A stretch of DNA of 46,199 nt. It comes from Ardenticatenaceae bacterium. GTDB taxonomy: Bacteria; Chloroflexota; Anaerolineae; Promineifilales; Promineifilaceae. The notes beneath the pieces were generated by a model. It was not told the DNA's origin, searched no databases, and saw only the letters and a program-made list of their open reading frames with translations. This document shows positions 1 through 6,681 of this stretch, piece after piece. Position 1 is the first letter of the stretch. Each line of letters begins with the position of its first letter. The position numbers and the translations under genes are program-made. The stretch covers positions 1-46,199 of the forward strand of contig JACKBV010000033.1 of assembly GCA_020634315.1 (NCBI GenBank), read 5' to 3'.

Positions 1-1
1 A

Positions 2-442
2 TACACCTTCGGCCAGCAATACGCCAACCTTTACTGGCGCGTCATCATGACCAGCAGCCTGGGCAACAACATCACCTCAGCCGTCAGGCATTTTGGGTTG
101 GATGTGACGGCCCCGGATTCGGCCGTGTACCTCATCTACCAATACCCAGGCGATGACACGTACTACATTGTTTGGCACGGCAGCGACACCCTGTCCGGCA
201 TCGCCCATTACAACATTGAATATCGCGCCGCTGGAGATGCCTCCTGGACATCCTTCCGCAGCAACACCAGCAGCACGACTGCGCCCTTCACCCCGCCCAA
301 TCCCGACAAAGTCTATTGGTTCCGCAGCCAGGCCGTTGACCAGGTGGGCAATATCGAGCCACCCAATCCCAATGGCGACACAAACACATCAGAGGCAATC
401 CTGTTTTCTCATGTTATAATGCTGCCCGTCATTTCCCATTAA
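2..442 (+). CDS. Secreted FN3-like protein, C-terminal part (5' end outside window)
   Basis: The reading frame is already open at the first complete codon (base 2), so the N-terminus lies left of the window; ATG 47 is probably internal. The visible 146 residues hold one fibronectin-type-III-like domain: a Ser-Asp-Thr-Leu-Ser-Gly-Ile strand typical of adhesin-like repeats, then a conserved Trp, a Tyr-Trp-Phe-Arg strand and an Ala-Val-Asp-x-Val-Gly-Asn turn. The protein ends in a short hydrophobic tail, VIMLPVISH. From memory, many secreted Chloroflexota proteins end in a similar hydrophobic LPL/V-I motif that may act as an envelope signal; this is inference. Function beyond an extracellular beta-sandwich module cannot be stated. 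An inverted repeat follows the stop. Confidence 0.7.
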   Translation, partial: YTFGQQYANLYWRVIMTSSLGNNITSAVRHFGLDVTAPDSAVYLIYQYPGDDTYYIVWHGSDTLSGIAHYNIEYRAAGDASWTSFRSNTSSTTAPFTPPNPDKVYWFRSQAVDQVGNIEPPNPNGDTNTSEAILFSHVIMLPVISH

Positions 443-472
443 AACGATGTGACCACTTTGTGGTAAATTTAT

Positions 473-515
473 ATAGATTGCGTATTGCCCTGGCAAAGGT
501 CAATACGCAATCTAT
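473..515. repeat. Perfect 15-bp inverted repeat, 13-nt loop
   Basis: Arms 473-487 and 501-515 are exact reverse complements (ATAGATTGCGTATTG and its complement). The hairpin lies between the stop of the FN3-like gene and the flavoprotein start at 572. No T-run follows, so it is not a textbook terminator, though it may end transcription or protect an RNA 3' end. Its core CGTATTG...CAATACG recurs in the inverted repeat between atpD and atpC at 20930-20973. Confidence 0.75.
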
Positions 516-571
516 GCAATAGAACCTCTCTAAAAAGCTGAACAATTCTTGGAGAAGGAACACAAATTCTT

Positions 572-1762
572 ATGGCAGAGATAGAACACGTTGATGTCTT
601 GATTGTGGGGTCGGGACCATCGGGTACGTCAACGGCGCTGCACCTATTGCAGCAAGATCCATCCTGGGCCGGGCGTATTGTTCTCGTAGACAAAGCCATC
701 CATCCTCGTGAAAAGCTGTGTGGCGGCGGCATGACACACCTGAGTCAAAATATTTTGACCCGGTTGGGGTTAACCATTGCGCCCAAAACATTCGACATTC
801 GCGAAGTGCGGCTGGTTTACGAAGAATTGAGCTACAGCTTTTATGGCAATCCTGTCTTGCGCATTGTGCGCCGCGATGAATTTGACCATTGGCTGGTGCA
901 GCAAGTAGAGGCAAAAGGGGTGTCAGTGCGCCAGGGAGAAGCGGTCAAACAGATTGTGCCCCAACCCGACTATGTGGAAGTTGTCACAGAGAAAGCAACT
1001 TATCATGCAAAGGTGTTGGTCGCGGCTGATGGCTCACGCAGTTTTGTGCGGCGTGCCTTAAAATGGGATGATGAATCCCGCGTGGCGCGTTTGCTTGAAG
1101 TGTTGACGCCAGAAAATGCACGCACACAACCAGAGTTCCGCGATGGCGTCGCCATTTTTGATTTCACCCGCATGACGGATCGCCTGCAAGGATATTATTG
1201 GGATTTCCCCAGCTATGTGCATGGGGAATCTTTCATGAACCGGGGTGTTTTTGACAGCCGCGCCCAACCGGCACGGCCGAAAGCGCCGCTAAAGGATGAT
1301 TTGCGCGACCTGATGGCTGTGCGCAGCCGCAATTTGGAAGATTATGAGTTGAAGGGGCACCCGATTCGCTGGTTTGACAAAAACGGCCGTTTCGCCATGC
1401 CACGCGTTATCCTGGTGGGAGACGCCGCCGGGGCAGACCCCTTGATGGGCGAAGGCATTGCCTTTGCCCTCGGCTACGGCAAAGTCGGCGCAGCCGCCAT
1501 TGCCGATGCCTTTATGCGCCAGGATTTCAGTTTTGCCACCTATCGCCAACGCGTGCTAGACGATTCGCTGTTCAAGCAGCTAAATGTGCGTGTCTGGCTG
1601 GCACGATTGGCTTATGGCATCACCAGCCGCCGCTTTGTGCGCCTGGGCTGGAAGGCGGCGCGTATTATCATTCGTTTCACCCGCTGGCGTGATCCTGACT
1701 TTGTGCCGACCGAAATGCCGCGCCCCCGCTCGTCAATGGAAGCACAATCATCATCCTCATAA
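572..1762 (+). CDS. Geranylgeranyl reductase family FAD-dependent oxidoreductase
   Basis: 396 residues, the usual family length. The N-terminus carries the dinucleotide-binding fold: a beta strand DVLIVGSGPSG at residues 8-18, then an Asp-Lys that would bind the FAD ribose. A second FAD motif, VILVGDAAGADPLMGEGIA, lies near residue 283; it is the GD motif of the p-hydroxybenzoate hydroxylase superfamily, in the form typical of geranylgeranyl / digeranylgeranyl reductases. Such enzymes saturate double bonds of isoprenoid chains, for example on quinones, lipids or chlorophyll; the substrate here cannot be read from sequence. A GGAGAAGG ribosome binding site lies 13 bases before ATG 572. A receiver-domain gene follows 29 bases downstream, so the two may be co-transcribed. 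One AAACGGCCGTTT palindrome sits at 1382, encoding Asn-Gly-Arg-Phe. Confidence 0.85.
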   Translation: MAEIEHVDVLIVGSGPSGTSTALHLLQQDPSWAGRIVLVDKAIHPREKLCGGGMTHLSQNILTRLGLTIAPKTFDIREVRLVYEELSYSFYGNPVLRIVRRDEFDHWLVQQVEAKGVSVRQGEAVKQIVPQPDYVEVVTEKATYHAKVLVAADGSRSFVRRALKWDDESRVARLLEVLTPENARTQPEFRDGVAIFDFTRMTDRLQGYYWDFPSYVHGESFMNRGVFDSRAQPARPKAPLKDDLRDLMAVRSRNLEDYELKGHPIRWFDKNGRFAMPRVILVGDAAGADPLMGEGIAFALGYGKVGAAAIADAFMRQDFSFATYRQRVLDDSLFKQLNVRVWLARLAYGITSRRFVRLGWKAARIIIRFTRWRDPDFVPTEMPRPRSSMEAQSSSS

Positions 1763-1791
1763 AATAATGTTTATGTAAAGAGAAGAGAGCT

Positions 1792-2178
1792 GTGAATCAA
1801 ATTCTTGTCGTCGATGACCACGATGAATTCCGCAGTATTGTCAATGACCTGCTGCACGTCCTGCAACCGAACGCCACCATTCTCAACGCAAGCAACGGCG
1901 CAGATGGGCTAACGGTAGCGCAAAGCAATCACCCCGATTTAATTTTGACCGATTTGCAAATGCCGGTCATGGACGGTTATGAATTGGCGATGGCCTTGCG
2001 TCAAGACGCCGCTTTGCAGAATGTGCCCCTCCTCATCATGACCAGTGCCCGCGACGCAGGCCCTACGCTGATAAGACTCAATCAGGTGTGCCATGGTGTC
2101 TTGAAAAAGCCGTTTTCGCTTGATGACCTGGAAACGGTGCTGAAGCAGTGCTGCAATGAAACGATAAGCGGTGAATGA
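1792..2178 (+). CDS. Single-domain response regulator (receiver only)
   Basis: 128 residues comprising only a CheY-like receiver domain. The acidic pair is Asp8-Asp9, the phosphoacceptor is Asp54 in LTDLQMPVMDG, the switch Thr-Ser is 84-85, and Lys106 precedes the cis-Pro (KKPF). All signature residues are present, so it should accept a phosphoryl group. No output domain exists, so it must act by protein contact, as a phosphorelay intermediate or a CheY-like or Spo0F-like partner. No histidine kinase is in the window. The start is GTG at 1792, preceded by an AGAAGAGAG purine-rich site. It lies 29 bases after the flavoprotein gene on the same strand. Confidence 0.9.
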   Translation: MNQILVVDDHDEFRSIVNDLLHVLQPNATILNASNGADGLTVAQSNHPDLILTDLQMPVMDGYELAMALRQDAALQNVPLLIMTSARDAGPTLIRLNQVCHGVLKKPFSLDDLETVLKQCCNETISGE

Positions 2179-2208
2179 CCTCGCCAGCCGCATGATCGCA
2201 ATGCATCA

Positions 2209-2787
2209 TTAACGGGGACGGCCGTATAACCACCAATAAGTGTCTTGCGGATAGGCTGGTTGCCACGCCTCCGGCCAAACAAAAGCACCGGCAACCCACA
2301 TGGCACGCAGCACCTGATCAACCTGCGCAATTTGCGCCAGGATTTGCGGCTGCATCTGGTAAGGTGCTGTTTGCAGCAAGGCAACCAGGGCGTCGATCAT
2401 CGCTCGCGTTTCTACGGCCGTATCATAATTGGGGTCAAGGGAATTGCGCCGCCAATCGGCATCACGCAAATATTCATGCCACTGGCGCAGGCGGGCACCC
2501 AATTCTGTGTGCGCTTTTTCCTCTGTGCGCACCACTTTTTCTTGCAATGCGGCGTTAAATTGGGCAACGGCCGTTTCCAACTGCATCACCTCATCATCCG
2601 CCAGCAGCGCACGCAAAGCCAACAAGCGATGCTGCCGCATCAAGTAACCACCCAACGTCAACATCGGCATTCCAGGCTGCATCATCCGCCAAAAGAGAAC
2701 ATCCTCACGCAAATAGTCTTCCATCTCCGCCGCCATAGCGACCAACACGCCTAAATCGCGGCTAAGTTTTTCCTGTGCTGTCTGCAT
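2209..2787 (-). CDS. Conserved hypothetical helical protein
   Basis: 192 residues, not recognised. It is predicted almost wholly alpha-helical: heptad-rich stretches from about residue 5 to 120 with many Glu, Gln, Arg and Leu, and no signal peptide or membrane segment. A Trp/Tyr/Pro-rich tail (WPEAWQPAYPQDTYWWLYGRPR) follows a hydrophobic patch near residue 165. The start is well supported by a near-perfect Shine-Dalgarno, GGAGGTGAT, six bases upstream of the ATG on the minus strand. The gene converges on the response regulator (30 bases apart) and diverges from the small zinc-ribbon gene. Three ACGGCCGT palindromes fall inside it (2218, 2414, 2567). It is likely cytosolic; no function is proposed. 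Confidence 0.75.
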   Translation of the reverse strand: MQTAQEKLSRDLGVLVAMAAEMEDYLREDVLFWRMMQPGMPMLTLGGYLMRQHRLLALRALLADDEVMQLETAVAQFNAALQEKVVRTEEKAHTELGARLRQWHEYLRDADWRRNSLDPNYDTAVETRAMIDALVALLQTAPYQMQPQILAQIAQVDQVLRAMWVAGAFVWPEAWQPAYPQDTYWWLYGRPR

Positions 2788-2817
2788 ACCATCACCTCCA
2801 AATGTTGCGATTGCGGT

Positions 2818-2846
2818 ATAATAGGGGACTTAGGCAATCTGGACAA
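2818..2846 (-). promoter_or_regulatory. Probable sigma70-type promoter for the 2209-2787 gene
   Basis: Read on the minus strand: -35 TTGTCC (2841-2846), 17-base spacer, -10 TATTAT (2818-2823). A plus-strand TATAAT overlaps the same bases (2817-2822) and could serve the divergent zinc-ribbon gene at 2877, but no good plus-strand -35 is visible. The two promoters would therefore be face-to-face over one AT box. Confidence 0.5.
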
Positions 2847-2876
2847 TCCAATTTTTGCCGAGACAAGGAAGATAAC

Positions 2877-3176
2877 ATGTCCGCGATCAGACGCGCAACT
2901 ATTCTAAAACTGGCTTCCGCCGCTTACGAGATGGACTTAGATGTGATGACTGGCTTGCTGACGCGGGATGAAAACGGCCGTTGGCGCATTGGCAGTCACG
3001 ACCTGATCGTTTGGCTGGAGCGCCACCTCGATGAAGAAGTCGTGATGGTGCTTGGTTCACTTGAAGATGAACAGCCCATTGTCACGCGCACCTGCCTCAC
3101 TTGTGGCCGTGATTACACCGATTTAGAATGCCCATACTGCCGCGCCAGCCGTCTCCGACTGCGTGGCCGCGCATAA
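2877..3176 (+). CDS. Small zinc-ribbon protein
   Basis: 99 residues. The N-terminal two thirds is an unrecognised, probably helical module; the C-terminus has two Cys-x-x-Cys knuckles (CLTCGRDYTDLECPYC) that would bind one zinc ion. ATG 2877 is preferred over the in-frame ATG at 2775 because it has an AAGGAA ribosome site at 2865-2870, whereas the earlier ATG overlaps the divergent gene and its promoter. The next gene begins 31 bases downstream and also ends in a two-knuckle zinc ribbon, so the pair is probably an operon with related roles. The motif AACGGCCGTT at 2973 encodes Asn-Gly-Arg. Confidence 0.75.
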   Translation: MSAIRRATILKLASAAYEMDLDVMTGLLTRDENGRWRIGSHDLIVWLERHLDEEVVMVLGSLEDEQPIVTRTCLTCGRDYTDLECPYCRASRLRLRGRA

Positions 3177-3207
3177 ATTACATTCCCATAAAGAAGGTTA
3201 GACCTGC

Positions 3208-4122
3208 ATGAAACACCGGTTCCTCATTTTCGTATTGCTGCTCACCCTCCTTATTTCCGTTGCTCCGCTACAGGCACAAACGCCAGTCACCAACATTGAT
3301 TCTTTAAGCATTGACTTCTGGCCCGATTATGACCAGGAATCTGTCTTGGTGCTGCTCACCGGCACCTTGTCAGCCCCTGGCACAGTCACCCTCCCCTTAC
3401 CGGCCGATGCCGATTTCCATGTGCTGGCACGCATCGACAATGATGGGAATATGATTGATGACCTGGGCGCACCGGTCATCAGTAACGGCACAATGACCTT
3501 CACCACCACCGCCGTGCGCTTCCGCATTGAATATTACATGCCTTATAGCAGCAGCGGCACACAGCGCAGTTTTACCTATTCGTGGCTTGCCGATGTTTCT
3601 GTCAGTCAACTCTTTGTCACGGTACAACAACCCGCCTCCGCTCTCTCGTTGACTACAGAACCCGCCGCCTCCGGGCAGGTGCAAAATCAAGACGATGGCC
3701 TGATTTACCACAACCTGACCGCACAAACTGTGCCCGCAGGGCAGACTTTCACCGTGCAGGTGAATTACACAATGGGCAATAACACGCTGACCGCGGCCAA
3801 CAATGCAGCCATATTCTCCAGTGACAGCAGCACGACAACCAGCGCCAGCAGTGATGGCCTCTCGACATGGGCACTTGTTTTAGGCGGCGCCGGGCTGCTG
3901 CTCATTGCCGTGGCAGTCACATGGCAGCTTGCCACGCGCAGCAAGCCCAAACGGAAACCGGCGGTGAAACGGCCGTTAAAAAACAACGCCAACAAACCTG
4001 CGCCCACACGCAAAGCCGCGCCCGCTAAAGGACGTGCCCGCTTTTGCCACGAATGTGGCGAACCGGCACAATCCGACGACCGCTTTTGTCGCAGCTGCGG
4101 CACAGAATTACGGCAAATGTAA
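3208..4122 (+). CDS. Exported, membrane-anchored protein with C-terminal zinc ribbon
   Basis: 304 residues with a clear modular layout. A signal peptide covers residues 1-23 (ending LQAQ). An extracytoplasmic beta-rich domain runs to about residue 205 and contains strands such as VLVLLTGTLSAPGTVTLPLP. A Ser/Thr-rich stalk follows to about 220, then one transmembrane helix at about 222-243 (WALVLGGAGLLLIAVAVTW), a very basic Lys/Arg/Pro/Ala linker of about 35 residues, and a terminal zinc ribbon CHECGEPAQSDDRFCRSCG. The positive-inside rule puts the ribbon in the cytoplasm. This suggests coupling of an external domain to a cytosolic metal-bound module; ligand and partner are unknown. It is transcribed after the small zinc-ribbon gene. 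AACGGCCGTT at 3968 lies in the basic linker. Confidence 0.75.
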   Translation: MKHRFLIFVLLLTLLISVAPLQAQTPVTNIDSLSIDFWPDYDQESVLVLLTGTLSAPGTVTLPLPADADFHVLARIDNDGNMIDDLGAPVISNGTMTFTTTAVRFRIEYYMPYSSSGTQRSFTYSWLADVSVSQLFVTVQQPASALSLTTEPAASGQVQNQDDGLIYHNLTAQTVPAGQTFTVQVNYTMGNNTLTAANNAAIFSSDSSTTTSASSDGLSTWALVLGGAGLLLIAVAVTWQLATRSKPKRKPAVKRPLKNNANKPAPTRKAAPAKGRARFCHECGEPAQSDDRFCRSCGTELRQM

Positions 4123-4162
4123 GCTGGTTAATGGCGGTTGTGTGCAACGGCCGTTAACCAGC
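4123..4162. terminator. Hairpin between convergent genes
   Basis: Arms GCTGGTTAA (4123-4131) and TTAACCAGC (4154-4162) pair exactly, with a further GTTG/CAAC pairing inside (4137-4140 and 4145-4148). It starts one base after the stop of the zinc-ribbon membrane protein and includes the stop of the convergent SDR gene, so it probably serves as a bidirectional terminator. There is no strong T-run. An AACGGCCGTT copy (4146) is part of the loop. Confidence 0.5.
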
Positions 4163-4984
4163 CAACTGCTCACTTAACGCCCACACCTGCTGCGCCAGTT
4201 CTGGGTTTTGCGCAACCGGCGCGTAAGGCGTTTCTTGCTTCAAATCAAAATATTTCCCATTCACCGCTTCCAATTCCGGCGCAGTTGCCAGCCAAACCGG
4301 CGCTTGTGCGCCAACTTCTGGGCCAGGCCAACTGCGTTTCACCAGGCGCAGCAGCCAGCCCAACACCCCCGACATCACGCCCAAGTCTGTGCGAATCACG
4401 CCCGGATGAACGGCATTGACCGTCACCCCGCTGCCCTCAATTCGCCGCGCCAATTCCTGTGTGTAGAAGATATTGCCCAGTTTCGAGTTGGCATAGGTGC
4501 GCAAGCGATGAAAGTCATGACCATATGGGGTTTGCTGCAAGTTGAAACGGCCGTTTACATACAAACCGGCATTCACATTGACAATTCGCGCCGGGGCGCT
4601 CGCTTGCAGCCGTGCCAGCAGCATATTCGTCAAAATAAACGGCGCGAGATGATTGACCATAAACGTCATTTCCAGGCCATCTACATTTAGCTGCCGCTGG
4701 GTCAGCCACACACCGGCATTGTTCACCAGCACATGGATATGCGGCAACTGCGCCAACAGCGTATTGGCTAATTGGCGCGTCCCGGCAGCCGTGCCCAAAT
4801 CTCCCACAACTAGCTCCACCTGCCCCATCGGTGCTTCCTGGCGAATGTCTGCCAGGGCCAACTCCCCTTTTTCGCGGTTGCGACTGACAATGACAACATG
4901 CGCCTGCATACGCGCCAATTCGCTGGCGATGGCCTTCCCAATACCCGCATTTCCTCCCGTCACCACACAGACTTTTTCTTTCAT
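4154..4984 (-). CDS. Short-chain dehydrogenase/reductase (retinol-dehydrogenase-like)
   Basis: 276 residues from ATG 4984, which has a CGGAG ribosome site just upstream; an earlier in-frame start at 5041 has none and lies close to the operator. The NAD(P)-binding motif TGGNAGIG is at 9-16, NNAG at 88-91, and the active-site Tyr164-x-x-x-Lys168 in YANSK is intact. The region that normally carries the catalytic Ser (IVNVSS in homologues) reads IVNVNAG, residues 134-140, so the serine appears to be Ala139. If that alignment is right, activity is reduced or a neighbour substitutes. The fold resembles retinol dehydrogenases and WW-oxidoreductases; the substrate is unknown. It is divergent from a TetR regulator with a shared operator, so it is probably the regulator's target. 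Confidence 0.85.
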   Translation of the reverse strand: MKEKVCVVTGGNAGIGKAIASELARMQAHVVIVSRNREKGELALADIRQEAPMGQVELVVGDLGTAAGTRQLANTLLAQLPHIHVLVNNAGVWLTQRQLNVDGLEMTFMVNHLAPFILTNMLLARLQASAPARIVNVNAGLYVNGRFNLQQTPYGHDFHRLRTYANSKLGNIFYTQELARRIEGSGVTVNAVHPGVIRTDLGVMSGVLGWLLRLVKRSWPGPEVGAQAPVWLATAPELEAVNGKYFDLKQETPYAPVAQNPELAQQVWALSEQLAG

Positions 4985-5050
4985 AGCTGCTCCGTTTTTT
5001 GCCACAGTTTCCCGGAATTGGTAAACTGCGGTCATGCACAACTAATACAA

Positions 5051-5086
5051 CGTTCTAGAAAGTATTTCTAGAACGATATTCTAGAA
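5051..5086. promoter_or_regulatory. Three phased TTCTAGAA boxes, probable TetR operator
   Basis: The 8-bp palindrome TTCTAGAA occurs at 5053-5060, 5066-5073 and 5079-5086, with starts exactly 13 bp apart. The first two also form a larger palindrome, CGTTCTAGAAA / TTTCTAGAACG, at 5051-5075 with a 3-bp centre. The site lies in the 132-bp divergent region between the SDR and TetR starts, where an autoregulating TetR dimer is expected to bind. Three boxes would allow stepwise occupancy by more than one dimer. Confidence 0.75.
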
Positions 5087-5116
5087 TAGTTAACGAGAAT
5101 CAGCAAGGGGAAAATC

Positions 5117-5713
5117 ATGGCTACCCAGCAAGACACATCTACGGAGAGAAGGCAAGCGATTCTGGCGGCCACGTTAACGGCCGTTGCCGAACGTGGTCTG
5201 CACAAAACAACCATCTCCGAAATTCAGCGCCGTTCTGCCGCCAGCGTTGGCAGCATTTATCATCATTTTGGCGACCGTGAAGGCGTCTTGTACGCACTTT
5301 ACATCGACATCTTCACAGACTGCTTCGCCCAACTACGCGCCAGTTTGCAGCAAGCCACAACAGCCCGCGATGGCATTCGCGGACTGGTTTGCACGTATCT
5401 CACCTGGGTTGAAGCCCATCCAGAGCAGGCCTCATTCATTTATGAAGCCTCTCAAGGGGATTTGCTGCGCTCTTATCGTGACGCGATTTTGCAGTTTAAG
5501 GGAGCATTCTATCAAGAGGTGATGGCCTGGATGCGGCCGTATCTACAAACTGGCGAACTAATCATCCTCCCACCCTGGGCTTATGACGCCATTTTGCTGG
5601 GGCCAGCGCATGAATTTGCCCGCCGCTGGCTCGGCGGTTTACAAGAATTGACCATGGCGGAAGCACAAATCATTATTGCGGATGCGGTATGGCGGGCCAT
5701 TCAACCAGGGTAA
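5117..5713 (+). CDS. TetR/AcrR family transcriptional regulator
   Basis: 198 residues. The N-terminal helix-turn-helix (about residues 12-58) has the family pattern: RRQAILAATLTAVAERG, then TTISEIQRRSAASVGSIYHHFGDREGVLYAL. The rest is the helical ligand-binding and dimerisation domain. An AAGGGG ribosome site precedes ATG 5117. It is divergent from the SDR gene, and the intergenic operator TTCTAGAA x3 is the probable binding site for repression of both genes. The inducer is unknown. The TAA stop lies inside the 16-bp palindrome GTAAACGGCCGTTTAC (5710-5725), a copy of the iterated ACGGCCGT motif. Confidence 0.9.
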   Translation: MATQQDTSTERRQAILAATLTAVAERGLHKTTISEIQRRSAASVGSIYHHFGDREGVLYALYIDIFTDCFAQLRASLQQATTARDGIRGLVCTYLTWVEAHPEQASFIYEASQGDLLRSYRDAILQFKGAFYQEVMAWMRPYLQTGELIILPPWAYDAILLGPAHEFARRWLGGLQELTMAEAQIIIADAVWRAIQPG

Positions 5714-5752
5714 ACGGCCGTTTACCACAAACAGCTTAATCACCGACACAAA

Positions 5753-5782
5753 AAAAGAGCGGCTCACAAAAGCCGCTCTTTT
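5753..5782. terminator. Bidirectional rho-independent terminator
   Basis: A perfect 12-bp stem, AAAAGAGCGGCT (5753-5764) and its complement (5771-5782), with a 6-base loop and A/T runs on both flanks. It separates the convergent tetR and cytochrome c genes and should stop both. Confidence 0.92.
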
Positions 5783-5808
5783 CAATCATCGCTTCATCCA
5801 ACTATGGC

Positions 5809-6666
5809 TTACGGCAGCAAACCAAGGTAGGTCATAATATCTACCAGGTCTTGCGGCTTCGTCTCCGAATCACCCATACGTGCTGGGAAGTTAGTCGGCA
5901 TGGAACTACTGTCGCCACAAGGCCCATTCGGGCACTGTTCAACCACGTAGTTGTTCGGATGCAAAATAGATTCATACACATACTGCGCACCCGACATTCC
6001 CTCGACGCGCGTACCGGCTTCTTCTGCCAGATTACCTTGCCAGGGACCAACCGTAGCAGATGTAGAATCATCCAAATTGCCATGGCAGCCAGAACAACCA
6101 TACGTAGTGTACAGTTCCTCACCACGCACAGCATCGCCAGTGGGGAAAGTCACCAGCAATTCATCAATCGTTTCTGGCCAGGGATACTCAAACAACGGCT
6201 GCGAACAGAGTTCTTCTGTTTCCCAATTCAAAACAAACTGAACAATGTCCGAAATCTCATCTGTACGCAACGGGCCACCGTACTCCTGCGCCCAGGTTGG
6301 CATCGCCGTGCCATACCGCCCCGAAGAAACAGTCGCTTGAATAAATGCTAACTTAGATCCTTCCCAATTAAGTGCTGACATACGCGCAGATGTGTCACCA
6401 CAAAGAAGTTGATTATAGTTCAACGGCAGACCCTGGCAGCCAATAGATTCACCAGTCGCCGCGTCGTAACACTCTTCTGCCTTGCCATTAACACCATGAC
6501 AGGTAGCACATTGGTTGTGATATAAACGTGCGCCAGTTTCGATCTGGCGACCTTCACGTGCCAGCGTAAAATCTTCCAGACGTCCTGGTTCGCGAATGGC
6601 AGCAAAGCCCAGGATGATCATGGTTAGCATAAATGCAATGGTTCCGATAATGATTTTTACTTGCAT
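5809..6666 (-). CDS. Di-haem c-type cytochrome of a quinol:cytochrome c oxidoreductase
   Basis: 285 residues. An N-terminal membrane anchor (about 4-23) leads to two cytochrome c domains with haem sites CATCH at 53-57 and CSGCH at 191-195. Candidate axial methionines are Met122 (AMPTW) and a Met in the SSSMPTNF segment near the end. It would sit on the outer face of the membrane and take electrons from the Rieske centre. It is the last gene of a Rieske, cyt b, cyt c operon, 15 bases after cyt b, taking the place of cytochrome c1 or f. Di-haem subunits in this position are known in Gram-positive bc complexes. Cys residues outside the haem sites (for example in the ECYDAATGESIGCQG loop) may form disulphides. 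It ends at a strong bidirectional terminator. Confidence 0.88.
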   Translation of the reverse strand: MQVKIIIGTIAFMLTMIILGFAAIREPGRLEDFTLAREGRQIETGARLYHNQCATCHGVNGKAEECYDAATGESIGCQGLPLNYNQLLCGDTSARMSALNWEGSKLAFIQATVSSGRYGTAMPTWAQEYGGPLRTDEISDIVQFVLNWETEELCSQPLFEYPWPETIDELLVTFPTGDAVRGEELYTTYGCSGCHGNLDDSTSATVGPWQGNLAEEAGTRVEGMSGAQYVYESILHPNNYVVEQCPNGPCGDSSSMPTNFPARMGDSETKPQDLVDIMTYLGLLP

Positions 6667-6681
6667 GGAAAATCCTTTTGT

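Noticed and set aside
473..515. Insertion-sequence terminal repeats
   Set aside because: The arms are separated by only 13 bases and there is no transposase.
2775..2876. Earlier start for the small zinc-ribbon gene
   Set aside because: It overlaps the start of the divergent gene and its promoter and has no ribosome site; ATG 2877 has one.
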